From Bacteroidales bacterium (GTDB lineage Bacteria; Bacteroidota; Bacteroidia; Bacteroidales; P3), in NCBI GenBank assembly GCA_017480225.1, contig JAFVBB010000010.1, forward strand, positions 1-64,000: a DNA stretch of 64,000 nt, in the 5' to 3' direction. Numbering within the stretch: the first letter of the stretch is position 1; each line of letters begins with the position of its first letter. Both the position numbers and the translations under genes were made by a program. Shown one piece after another: positions 24,339 to 32,294 of this stretch. The notes under the pieces were generated by a model. The model did not search any database and was not told the origin of the DNA. It worked only from the letters and a program-made list of their open reading frames with translations.

Positions 24339-24599
24339 TCACTTGCCTGCCTCTTTGGGGCACTCTTTGCCCTCGGCCTTGCAGCACTTGGCCTCGTCGG
24401 CCTTGCAGCACTTGGTGGTGTCGCCTTCAGCCTTGCAGCACATGGCGGTGTCGCCCTCGGCCTTGCAGCACTTCTTCTCGCACTGCTCGGTGGCGTCGCA
24501 GGCCTTCTGCTCGTCAGCCTCAGCGGGTTTGTTGTTCTTGCAGCACACCATGGCCAGCATGGCCACGGCCGCAATCGAGGTAAGGATTACTTTTTTCAT
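24339..24599 (-). CDS. small Cys-rich exported protein with CCKAEGD repeats
   Basis: The 86-residue product has a hydrophobic signal segment (about 1-18) ending MVCCKNN, so it is exported and perhaps lipidated, although the lipobox is imperfect. The mature part is a near-tandem array of KCCKAEGDT/KCCKADE units with 13 cysteines in total. Such paired Cys repeats suggest thiol or metal binding; no known family was recognised. It lies between mmdA and the OadG-like gene, with no gap suggestive of a separate promoter, so it belongs to the decarboxylase operon. Confidence 0.75.
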   Translation of the reverse strand: MKKVILTSIAAVAMLAMVCCKNNKPAEADEQKACDATEQCEKKCCKAEGDTAMCCKAEGDTTKCCKADEAKCCKAEGKECPKEAGK

Positions 24600-24641
24600 T
24601 GCTTGTTGTGTGTATTGATGTTGGTATTGTTCACTTCTTGT

Positions 24642-26201
24642 TTACATCGGAATGTTGCAGTGCTTCTTCATCGGCAGCGAGTCCTTCTTGGTCTGCAGAG
24701 CCTGCAGGGCCCGGATTACGCGGAAGCGCGTGTTGCGGGGCTCGATCACATCGTCCACGTAGCCGTACTTGGCCGCATTGTAGGGGTTGGCGAAGAGGTC
24801 GTTGTACTCCTTCTCCTTCTCGGCGATGAAGCGTGCCTTCTCCTCGGGGTCAGTGATTTCCTTCAACGCACGGCCGTGCAGCACCTCGGTGGCGCCACTG
24901 GCACCCATGACTGCAATCTGCGCCGTGGGCCAGGCATAGTTGATGTCGGAGCGCAGCTGCTTGCAGCTCATCACGATGTGCGCGCCGCCATACGACTTGC
25001 GGAGCGTCACCGTCACCTTCGGCACAGTGGCCTCGCCATAGGCGAAGAGCATCTTGGCGCCATGCACAATCACACCATTGTACTCCTGGCCGGTGCCCGG
25101 CAGGAAGCCCGGCACGTCGACCAGCGTGACCAGCGGAATATTGAACGCGTCGCAGAAGCGCACAAAGCGGGCGCCTTTGCGCGAGGCGTTGCTGTCGAGC
25201 ACACCGGCCATCGACTTGGGCTGGTTGGCCACGATGCCCACGCTCATGCCGCCCATGCGGGCGAAGCCTACCACAAGGTTCTGCGCCCAGCGCTCGTGCA
25301 CCTCCAGGAAGCGCCCGTCGTCGACTATGGCGTGTATGATGTCCTTCACGTCGTAGGCCTGATTGGGGTTTTCCGGAATAATGTGGTTCAGCGAATCCTC
25401 CAGGCGGTCCACCGGGTCGCTTGTGGCCACAAACGGAGGCTCCTCGAAGTTGTTGCTGGGAATGTAGCCCACCAGCTCGCGTATGAGCTGCAGCGTGGCC
25501 TCCTCGGTCTCGCCGACGAAGTGCGCCACGCCGCTTTTTGTGGCGTGCACCATGGCGCCGCCAAGCTTGTCGGTGGTGACATCCTCACCCGTGACGGTCT
25601 TCACCACCTTCGGGCCAGTGAGGAACATATAGCTGTTCTCCTTCGACATGAGGATGAAATCGGTCAAGGCCGGGCTGTAGACCGAGCCGCCCGCGCAGGG
25701 GCCGAAGATGGCGCTGATCTGCGGCACCACGCCGCTGGCCAGGATGTTGCGCTCGAATATCTCGCCGAAGCCCGCCAGGGCGTTGATGCCCTCCTGTATG
25801 CGCGCGCCGCCGCTGTCATTGATGCCTATCACCGGCGCACCCACCTTCATGGCCTGGTCCATCACCTTGCATATCTTCAATGCCATGGTCTCACTCAGCG
25901 AACCGCCGAAGACGGTGAAGTCCTGCGCGAAAACGTACACCATGCGGCCGTTGATAGTACCGTAGCCGGTCACCACGCCGTCGCCCAGAAACGACTTCTT
26001 CTGCATGTCGAAGTTCATGCAGCGGTGGGTGACAAACATGTCGAACTCCTCGAACGAGCCCTCGTCGAGCAACAGCGCGATGCGCTCGCGTGCGGTCAGC
26101 TTGCCGGCATCGTGCTGTTTGTCGATACCCTTCTGTCCGCCGCCCATCCGCGCCTCGCCGCGCTTGTCGAGCAGCTCCTTTATTTTTTGTTCAAAAGCCA
26201 T
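24642..26201 (-). CDS. mmdA: methylmalonyl-CoA decarboxylase alpha subunit / acyl-CoA carboxyltransferase
   Basis: The 519-residue carboxyltransferase takes the carboxyl group of methylmalonyl-CoA onto biotin. It has the two crotonase-fold halves of the family, with GGARIQEG, the CoA/biotin oxyanion segments [16 protein letters not shown] and [15 protein letters not shown], and the [17 protein letters not shown]-terminal region. ATG 26201 ([17 protein letters not shown]) is the usual start; ten extra codons upstream are not conserved in style. First gene of the pump operon. It makes propionyl-CoA and feeds Na+ export in the succinate-propionate route. Confidence 0.93.
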   Translation of the reverse strand: MAFEQKIKELLDKRGEARMGGGQKGIDKQHDAGKLTARERIALLLDEGSFEEFDMFVTHRCMNFDMQKKSFLGDGVVTGYGTINGRMVYVFAQDFTVFGGSLSETMALKICKVMDQAMKVGAPVIGINDSGGARIQEGINALAGFGEIFERNILASGVVPQISAIFGPCAGGSVYSPALTDFILMSKENSYMFLTGPKVVKTVTGEDVTTDKLGGAMVHATKSGVAHFVGETEEATLQLIRELVGYIPSNNFEEPPFVATSDPVDRLEDSLNHIIPENPNQAYDVKDIIHAIVDDGRFLEVHERWAQNLVVGFARMGGMSVGIVANQPKSMAGVLDSNASRKGARFVRFCDAFNIPLVTLVDVPGFLPGTGQEYNGVIVHGAKMLFAYGEATVPKVTVTLRKSYGGAHIVMSCKQLRSDINYAWPTAQIAVMGASGATEVLHGRALKEITDPEEKARFIAEKEKEYNDLFANPYNAAKYGYVDDVIEPRNTRFRVIRALQALQTKKDSLPMKKHCNIPM

Positions 26202-26608
26202 AGCGTATGTGTGTGTTGTTTTTTCATACAATCAGAAGGTGGCAGGCACACATCAAACCCGCGCCCAATGCTGCCAGCATCCGCGCAAAAAAGTCCGCTG
26301 TATGTGTCACCGCCTCTGTTCTGCACTTTGTTAAATTAGCATAAAACTGCTGTAATCAAGTTTTTGCGCCACGTATGCAGCGCTTTTCAAATTGCAAATA
26401 TACAAATTTTTCCCGACAACAGCACGCCGCAGCCTGTTTTTAACACAAAAAAGACCGCCCGCAGGCCACACTCCACCAGCCTCAATACAAACCCTGGGGC
26501 AAAACAAAGTTACCCCACCCAAGAATATTGGCATACAAGCAGTTGCAGCAAAACCAACCCATAATATACTGAAAACCAGCAAGACAAAGCGCTAAAACCA
26601 TATCAAGG
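26202..26608. other. intergenic region upstream of mmdA
   Basis: No gene is visible. It holds the mmdA leader (about 190 nt), a -7 box at 26395-26402 and AT-rich sequence up to palindrome copy 3. Confidence 0.6.
26395..26402 (-). promoter_or_regulatory. -7 box of the decarboxylase operon
   Basis: TATATTTG on the minus strand fits TAnnTTTG exactly. No -33 TTG lies at the usual 19-20 bp; the nearest is at 14 bp. Confidence 0.55.
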
Positions 26609-26711
26609 CCGTCTGTTCTTCGATTGTTCTCCGATTGTTCTTCGATTGTTCTTCGATTTGCAATCGGAGAACAATCGAAGAACAATCGGAGAACAATCGA
26701 AGAACAGACGG
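26609..26711. repeat. 103-bp palindromic element, copy 3
   Basis: 49-bp arms 26609-26657 and 26663-26711, loop TTGCA. One arm unit reads ATCGGAGAACA instead of ATCGAAGAACA, a G.U-compatible change in RNA. It lies beyond the tRNA-Val terminator and upstream of the mmdA promoter. Confidence 0.97.
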
Positions 26712-26772
26712 TCCTGGCATAGACTTGGCGGTGCTACACGGCAGGCAAGAGGCAGGCTGTGCGGGCGTAAAC

Positions 26773-26804
26773 AAAAAGGGTGCCCGCAATTGTTGCGGGC
26801 ACCC
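26773..26804 (-). terminator. terminator downstream of tRNA-Val
   Basis: 12-bp stem GGGTGCCCGCAA/TTGCGGGCACCC followed by five Ts on the minus strand. Confidence 0.88.
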
Positions 26805-26819
26805 TCGTCGTGTTAATGG

Positions 26820-26894
26820 TGGGAGTAACAGGGTTCGAACCAGTGACCTCCTGCTTGTAAGGCAGGCGCTCTGAACCAGCTGAGCTATACTCCC
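26820..26894 (-). tRNA. tRNA-Val (anticodon TAC)
   Basis: Seven-bp acceptor stem GGGAGTA/TACTCCC with discriminator A, D-arm GCTC/GAGC, anticodon stem CCTGC/GCAGG with loop CTTACAA, and T-arm with TTCGAAC. The T-stem has one mismatch. The CCA end is encoded (26819-26817), unlike the tRNA-Pro in this window. Confidence 0.95.
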
Positions 26895-26916
26895 ATTGAA
26901 CCTTATCTTTTGGGCG

Positions 26917-26947
26917 CAAAATTAGCACTTTTTCACGACACAGCAAA
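26917..26947 (-). promoter_or_regulatory. promoter of tRNA-Val
   Basis: TTTG (26947-26944) and TAATTTTG (26924-26917) on the minus strand are 19 bp apart, an excellent match to the Bacteroidota promoter. The -33 box abuts the stop codon of the ABC exporter gene. Confidence 0.8.
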
Positions 26948-26949
26948 AT

Positions 26950-28770
26950 TTATTTTCCAAAGCCCTGCATGTCAACCAGTTTCCTGTACATACCCGGTTG
27001 CGCCACCAGCTCGTCGTGTGTGCCTTGCTGCACGATGCGGCCCCCGTCGAGCACCACAATAAGGTCGGCGTTGCGCACAGTGCTCAGCCTGTGGGCAATA
27101 ACCACTGCCGTGCGGCCACGGAGCAGCTCGGCGAGCCCCTCCATGACGTCGCGCTCCGAGGCCGAGTCGAGTGCCGACGTGGCCTCGTCGAGGATCATCA
27201 CCGGGGTGTCGCGCAGCATGGCTCTGGCTATGGCTATGCGCTGCCGCTGGCCGCCGCTGAGGTTGAAGCCACGGTCGCCCACCACGGTGTCGTAGCCCTG
27301 CGGCAGCTGGCTGATGAAGCCGTCGGCCCCTGCCCTGACGGCGGCGGCGCGTATCTGCCGGTCGGTGTAGCCAGCGGCGCCGAAGGCTATGTTGGCGGCC
27401 ACGGTGTCGTTGAAAAGGAAGCAGTCCTGGCTGACGATGCCGAACTGAGAGCGCAGCGAGTCGATGGCGGCCTCGCGTATGGGCACGCCGTCGAAAACCA
27501 CCTGTCCGCCAGTGACCTCGCGCAGCCTCGGCAGAAGGTCGACCAGCGTGCTCTTGCCCGCACCCGAAGGCCCTACCAGGGCAACCGTCTGCCCACGCCT
27601 GATGGTGAGGTTGATGCCGTCAAGCACCGTAACACCGTCCTCAAAGGCGAAGCTCACGTCCTTCAACTCTATGGCGTCGGCGAGTGGCGCCAGCGCAACG
27701 GCAGAGGGCTGTTCCTCTATCTGCTCGTCGGCGTCGAGCAGGTCGAAGAAACGCCTGGCTGCTGCGGCGCCCTTGAGCAAGCTGTTGTAGGCCTTGACAA
27801 CCGCCTGTATGGGCGGTATGAGCCTTGCGAAGACGATGACGAAGAAGATGAACACCGAGGGCATGATGTAGCCGCCGGTCACCTGCCATCCGCCCACAAT
27901 CAGTATCACCACCAACGCCAGCGTGCCGAGCACCTCGCTCAAGGGGCTGGAGAGCTCCTTGCGGCGTGCCACGCGAACCATGGTGCGCGCGTAGTCGCCG
28001 TTGGCCGAGGCGAACCTGTCCGACATGCCATCCTCGCGCCCGGCGGCCTTGATGGCCTTCACCCCGCCGAGAGCCTCCTCGATGGCGGCGAACAGGCCGC
28101 CCAGCTGGTCCTGCCCCTGCCCGGAGTCGCGCTTGAGCCGCTTGCCTATACGCGCAATGAGCAGCACACCCAGCGGCAGCACAAGCAGGAAGATGACGAA
28201 CAGCCGCCACGACACGAAGATGAGTGTGGCAGCGAAGAAGACAATGTTGACCGGATCCTTGACAAGATACTGAAGAGTGCTGACGACGCTCCACTCGACG
28301 TCGAAGAGGTCGTTTGACATGCGGCTGATGAGGTCGCCGCGCCGCTGCCGCGTGAAGTAGCCTATGGGCAGCACCGTCACGCGGTGGTAGACGTCGTTGC
28401 GCAGGCGCTCGATCATGCCGTTGCGTATGGAGCTCAAGAAAGCCATGGCGATGTAGCGGAAGAGGTTGCTCAACAGCGAGCAGGCGAGGTAGCCCGCCCC
28501 CACGGCAAGCAGACATCGCCACAGTCCGAATGATTGGCGCAGGCTGCGCAGGTGCCAGAACGCCCAGTCGGCCACAGCCTGCTGGCTGAAGGCCAGCGCG
28601 GGCTCCGCGCCGCCAGCGTCGCCACTTCCGAACAGCAGCTCGACGAAGGGCACAATCATCACATACGACCCCAGGTTGAAGACGATGTGCAGAACGTTGA
28701 AGAGCACGTTCATGGCAATCTGCAGCGGGAAGTGTCGCAGGTAGGCGAATATTCGTCCAATGGGTTTCAT
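26950..28770 (-). CDS. MsbA-like ABC exporter (fused permease-ATPase)
   Basis: This 606-residue half-transporter has about six membrane helices (to residue 330) and an ABC ATPase domain. The latter has Walker A GPSGAGKS (400-407), signature NLSGGQRQR and Walker B VMILDEATSALD followed by AHRLSTV. The family includes lipid A flippase MsbA and drug exporters; substrate is not deducible. ATG 28770 overlaps the stop of the PorE-like gene (ATGA), which sets the start. It is the last gene of the long run beginning with dpp4. In many Bacteroidota this position after suf genes would hold sufS. Confidence 0.92.
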   Translation of the reverse strand: MKPIGRIFAYLRHFPLQIAMNVLFNVLHIVFNLGSYVMIVPFVELLFGSGDAGGAEPALAFSQQAVADWAFWHLRSLRQSFGLWRCLLAVGAGYLACSLLSNLFRYIAMAFLSSIRNGMIERLRNDVYHRVTVLPIGYFTRQRRGDLISRMSNDLFDVEWSVVSTLQYLVKDPVNIVFFAATLIFVSWRLFVIFLLVLPLGVLLIARIGKRLKRDSGQGQDQLGGLFAAIEEALGGVKAIKAAGREDGMSDRFASANGDYARTMVRVARRKELSSPLSEVLGTLALVVILIVGGWQVTGGYIMPSVFIFFVIVFARLIPPIQAVVKAYNSLLKGAAAARRFFDLLDADEQIEEQPSAVALAPLADAIELKDVSFAFEDGVTVLDGINLTIRRGQTVALVGPSGAGKSTLVDLLPRLREVTGGQVVFDGVPIREAAIDSLRSQFGIVSQDCFLFNDTVAANIAFGAAGYTDRQIRAAAVRAGADGFISQLPQGYDTVVGDRGFNLSGGQRQRIAIARAMLRDTPVMILDEATSALDSASERDVMEGLAELLRGRTAVVIAHRLSTVRNADLIVVLDGGRIVQQGTHDELVAQPGMYRKLVDMQGFGK

Positions 28771-30578
28771 TCTGTCACAATTCGTGGAACCGTCACCGCG
28801 CTGCCGCTGCGGCTTGCCAGGCGGTCGGGTCGCAGCCCGCAACGCTTGAGGCACTCCAAAGCCCGCCCGGCGTCGGCAGCACGCGGGCACTCAACGCGTA
28901 TTCTCACCAGCGGGTGCTCCAGCAGCCAGCTCGCCAGTGCCTCGAGCCGCTCCTCCATGCGGTCGTCGACCTCGAGCGGATGGGCAGCCCCAGCGCGCAG
29001 GCCTCCAAGGGTGAAGGTCTGCCCCACCCTGCCGCGGGCCACCGCCTGATGGCGCAGCGACACGACCACGGGGAAGAAGCCCTCGCTCTCGATAAGCATC
29101 ACGTCGTCGCGCGAAGTGTGCATCATCACCGGCAGGCTGCCGCGTCCGGTGAATCTGGCGCCGCTTGCCAGCGTAGCCGTGGCAGCCAAAGGAGTGCCGG
29201 CGCTGTCTGTCACCTCCAGGCAAACATAGCGCATGGCCTCTGGCCTGGCGGCCGGGTAGAGGTCGAACATCAGCACGTCGGCACTCTGCCCGCCGGGCAG
29301 ACGACCTGCGTAGTAGGCCGTGGCACCGTCGGCGGTCACCCCAAGCGAAGGCTCGTCGGTGTCGCTGTTGATGGGCAGGCCGAGGTTGACAGGAGGCGAG
29401 GCATAGCGGTCGGCCAAGTCGGTGAAGAAAAGGTCGTAGCCGCCAAAGCCCTGATGGCCGTCGCTGAGGAAATAGAGAGTGTGGCCGTCGGCGGCAAGAA
29501 AGGGTGCCTTCTCGTTGCCTGCGGTGTTCACCGATGCCCCCAGGTTCTCGGCACGGCTCCAATCGCCCCCCGGCAGCCTGTGGCACCGCCAAAGGTCGAT
29601 GCCTCCATGCCCGCCCTGACGGTTAGACGCAAAGACCAGCGTACCGCCATCGGGGCTGACCGTGGGCTGCGACTCCCAGCTGCGAGGGCCGTTGACCTGC
29701 GATCCCAGCCGCTCCGGCTGCTGCCACTTGCCATCCACGCGCCTCACGCAGTAGATGTCGCTGTTGGCATAGCCCAGTGTGTCGGTGATAATGGAAAAGT
29801 AGAGTTCATCATCACCAGCCGTGAGGCTCACACCACCTTCTGGCAGCCCGCTGTTGAAAGGGCTGTCAAGAGGATAGCCAGCACTGAAGGCGGTGTCGGC
29901 CACGGCGCTGCAGTAGAGCATCCAATGCTTTTGCTCGAGCTCACGGTTGTAGAACGTGGGGCCTCGCTTCAGGGGCACCCGGCGCAGGTAGTACATCGTG
30001 CGTCCGCTCCACGTGAGCAGAGGCATCATCTCGTCCTCTCGCGAACTGACCCCAGCCACACGCCTGGGGTCGAATGGCGCACGGTTGAGCCGAGCCTCAC
30101 CGAGAAAGCGCGACCAGCGCAGGTAGTCCGAAGCCTCCTCATAGACAGCCATCACCTCCTTGTCGTCCGTGCCGCCGGCAAGGTCGAAATAGAGTTGCAG
30201 CTCGCCGATGGCCTCGTCGTAGCGCTCGTCGGTGTAGTGTACCAGCGCCATGTAGTAGTGCGCCAAAGGATGCGGATAGGCCGGGTCGAGCTCGATGCAA
30301 CGGGAGAAATATCGGCGTATGGCTGTGGCGTTGAAACCGTCCTTAACGGCTGTCATGCCGAGCCAGAACTGCACCTCGGCCGAGCCCTGGTTGCGCGCGG
30401 CCACCTTGCGCAACTGCTGCGCCGCCTGACGGTAGAGATGGCGATTGTAGTTCGCCATGGCCTCGGCGTAGAGCTTCGCGTCGCGACCGCCAAGCTGCTG
30501 CGCCGACACATGGCCGCCCAGCAAGGCCGCCAACAGGAGGGCGGCAGCGGTCGTGCTATGCCTCAACGCGGGCGACAT
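28767..30578 (-). CDS. PorE-like TPR / PD40 / degenerate OmpA-domain protein
   Basis: The 603-residue exported protein has a signal peptide (to about residue 26) and TPR-like repeats (about 35-150, AEAMANYNRHLYRQAAQQLRK...). A PD40/WD40-like propeller follows (about 165-420, with TVSPDGGTLVFASNRQGGHGG and KAPFLAADGHTLYFLSDG), then a small beta domain and a degenerate OmpA-C-like end. The order resembles PorE of the type IX secretion system, an outer-membrane-associated peptidoglycan-binding component. The OmpA part lacks the clear NxxLSxxRA motif, so peptidoglycan binding is uncertain. The ATG at 30578 overlaps the sufD stop as TGATG; a GTG lies one codon upstream. Confidence 0.78.
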   Translation of the reverse strand: MSPALRHSTTAAALLLAALLGGHVSAQQLGGRDAKLYAEAMANYNRHLYRQAAQQLRKVAARNQGSAEVQFWLGMTAVKDGFNATAIRRYFSRCIELDPAYPHPLAHYYMALVHYTDERYDEAIGELQLYFDLAGGTDDKEVMAVYEEASDYLRWSRFLGEARLNRAPFDPRRVAGVSSREDEMMPLLTWSGRTMYYLRRVPLKRGPTFYNRELEQKHWMLYCSAVADTAFSAGYPLDSPFNSGLPEGGVSLTAGDDELYFSIITDTLGYANSDIYCVRRVDGKWQQPERLGSQVNGPRSWESQPTVSPDGGTLVFASNRQGGHGGIDLWRCHRLPGGDWSRAENLGASVNTAGNEKAPFLAADGHTLYFLSDGHQGFGGYDLFFTDLADRYASPPVNLGLPINSDTDEPSLGVTADGATAYYAGRLPGGQSADVLMFDLYPAARPEAMRYVCLEVTDSAGTPLAATATLASGARFTGRGSLPVMMHTSRDDVMLIESEGFFPVVVSLRHQAVARGRVGQTFTLGGLRAGAAHPLEVDDRMEERLEALASWLLEHPLVRIRVECPRAADAGRALECLKRCGLRPDRLASRSGSAVTVPRIVTE

Positions 30579-31507
30579 CACAGCCTTGAGGGATCAATCT
30601 CGAAGTTGGCGTCGGGGCCGTTGCAGGGATGGGAGCAGGCAATGGCGCACTCGGCGCACGACGTCAGCTCGCCATGCAGGCGCTTCTTCACGGTGTCGCC
30701 CACAGCCTCGCGCACGCTGTCGATGGCGATGGTGCGTATCACCTCGTCGCAGAAGGCATAGCTAAGCATGGTCATTGCCGTGCGCTCTGAAATGCCGCGT
30801 GTGCGAAGATAGAACATGGCCTGGCTGTCGAGCTGGCCGATGGTGCTGCCATGCGAGCACTTCACGTCGTCGTTGTAGATTTCCAGGAATGGCCGGGTGT
30901 CCACATGCGCTTTGTCGGTGAGCAGTATGTTGCGATTGGTCTGGTGAGCCTCGGTTTTCACAGCGCCGTCCTGCACCAGCACGTGGCCGTTGAAGCGAGC
31001 CCTCGCGGCATCATCTACAATGCCCTTGTAAAGCTCGTGGCTTGTGCAATGCGGGAATGCATGCTCGACAAAAATGTAGTTGTCGCACTCCTGCTCACGG
31101 TCGACAAGGTAGAGCCCGTTGGCCTCGACCTCGCATCCCTCTCCGTTCATGCGGACAGCAACATTGTTGCGCACATGCGAGCCCCCAAGCGTGACGGTGC
31201 ACATGCGCAGCGAAGCCCCTTGCCGCATGTCGACGTCGAGCGCGGTGATGTGACGTTGCGGAGTGCCCATACCCTGCAGCCTGTAAAGTTCCACCACAGA
31301 GCCTGGCATCATCTCCAGCCGCAGGGCGGGCAAGTCGGGCATGACGTCGTAGCCACATCCAAGCCTCAACATGAAGAGAGGCGCGTCGGCCTCGGCGCAA
31401 AGCACCATGCGAGCCACGGTTCCCTCGGCCACAGTGAGCACACGCCGCTCGGACGGAGCTTGCCAGCCGTCGGTCCACACATCGGGCAGAATGTCTTTCC
31501 TAATCAT
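30578..31507 (-). CDS. sufD: Fe-S cluster assembly protein SufD
   Basis: The 309-residue protein is the SufD partner of SufB and SufC in scaffold assembly of Fe-S clusters. It has the beta-helix core and the conserved NDDVKCSHGSTIGQLD segment followed by [16 protein letters not shown]. It is shorter than the usual 380-430 residues because the N-terminal helical region is reduced. After the core the C-terminus carries a CxxCxxxCxxxC cluster (SCAECAIACSHPC), which is not part of the classical SufD. It overlaps sufC by ATGA. SufB and SufS are not adjacent. Confidence 0.92.
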   Translation of the reverse strand: MIRKDILPDVWTDGWQAPSERRVLTVAEGTVARMVLCAEADAPLFMLRLGCGYDVMPDLPALRLEMMPGSVVELYRLQGMGTPQRHITALDVDMRQGASLRMCTVTLGGSHVRNNVAVRMNGEGCEVEANGLYLVDREQECDNYIFVEHAFPHCTSHELYKGIVDDAARARFNGHVLVQDGAVKTEAHQTNRNILLTDKAHVDTRPFLEIYNDDVKCSHGSTIGQLDSQAMFYLRTRGISERTAMTMLSYAFCDEVIRTIAIDSVREAVGDTVKKRLHGELTSCAECAIACSHPCNGPDANFEIDPSRL

Positions 31508-32262
31508 TCTCCCATCTCCTCCTTAATCCATTCGTAGCCTTTCTCTTCCAGTTCCAAGGCCAGTTCTTTGGGCCCAGTCTTCACAATGCGGCCTTCGTAG
31601 AGGACATGCACAAAGTCGGGCACAATGAAGTCGAGAAGGCGCTGGTAGTGGGTGATGACGATGGTGGCGTTGTCGGCAGAGCGCAACTGGTTCACGCCCC
31701 CGGCGACAATGCGGAGCGCGTCGATGTCGAGGCCGCTGTCGGTTTCGTCAAGAATGGAAAGCGTCGGGTTGAGCATGGCCATCTGGAAGATTTCGTTCTT
31801 TTTCTTCTCGCCTCCGCTGAAGCCTTCGTTAACAGACCTTCCAGCCAGCGAGGCGGTCATCTCCACCACCTTCTTCTTCTCCTCCATCAAGCGAAGGAAC
31901 TCCGCACCGCCGAGGGGGTCGAGCCCATGGTAGCGACGCTGCTCATTGACAGCCGTGCGCATAAAGTTGGTAATGCTCACTCCGGGTATTTCCACCGGAT
32001 ACTGGAAACCGAGGAAAAGCCCCTCGCAGGCACGCTGGTCTACCGGCATGTCGAGCAGGCTCTTGCCCTTAAACTCCACCTCACCTGAGGTGACGGTGTA
32101 CTTGGGGTTTCCGGCCACCACTCCGGCCAGGGTACTCTTGCCGTTGCCGTTTGGCCCCATAATAGCGTGAACCTCACCACGGTTCACCTCAAGATCGATA
32201 CCTTTCAGTATCTCGCGCTCGCCTATGGAGGCGTGCAGATTGCGTATTGACAATAGCGACAT
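31504..32262 (-). CDS. sufC: Fe-S cluster assembly ATPase SufC
   Basis: The 252-residue cytosolic ABC-type ATPase drives the SufBCD scaffold. Walker A GPNGNGKST, the SufC Q-loop region LFLGFQYPVEIPGVS, signature NEGFSGGEKKKNE and Walker B LSILDETDSGLD are all present, with the final H-loop VITHYQRLL. It starts 32 bp after the STAND NTPase gene with no visible promoter between, so it appears to depend on transcription through that gene. Confidence 0.97.
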   Translation of the reverse strand: MSLLSIRNLHASIGEREILKGIDLEVNRGEVHAIMGPNGNGKSTLAGVVAGNPKYTVTSGEVEFKGKSLLDMPVDQRACEGLFLGFQYPVEIPGVSITNFMRTAVNEQRRYHGLDPLGGAEFLRLMEEKKKVVEMTASLAGRSVNEGFSGGEKKKNEIFQMAMLNPTLSILDETDSGLDIDALRIVAGGVNQLRSADNATIVITHYQRLLDFIVPDFVHVLYEGRIVKTGPKELALELEEKGYEWIKEEMGE

Positions 32263-32294
32263 TTGGTCTGCTTAATATTTAGTGTTCAACAATA

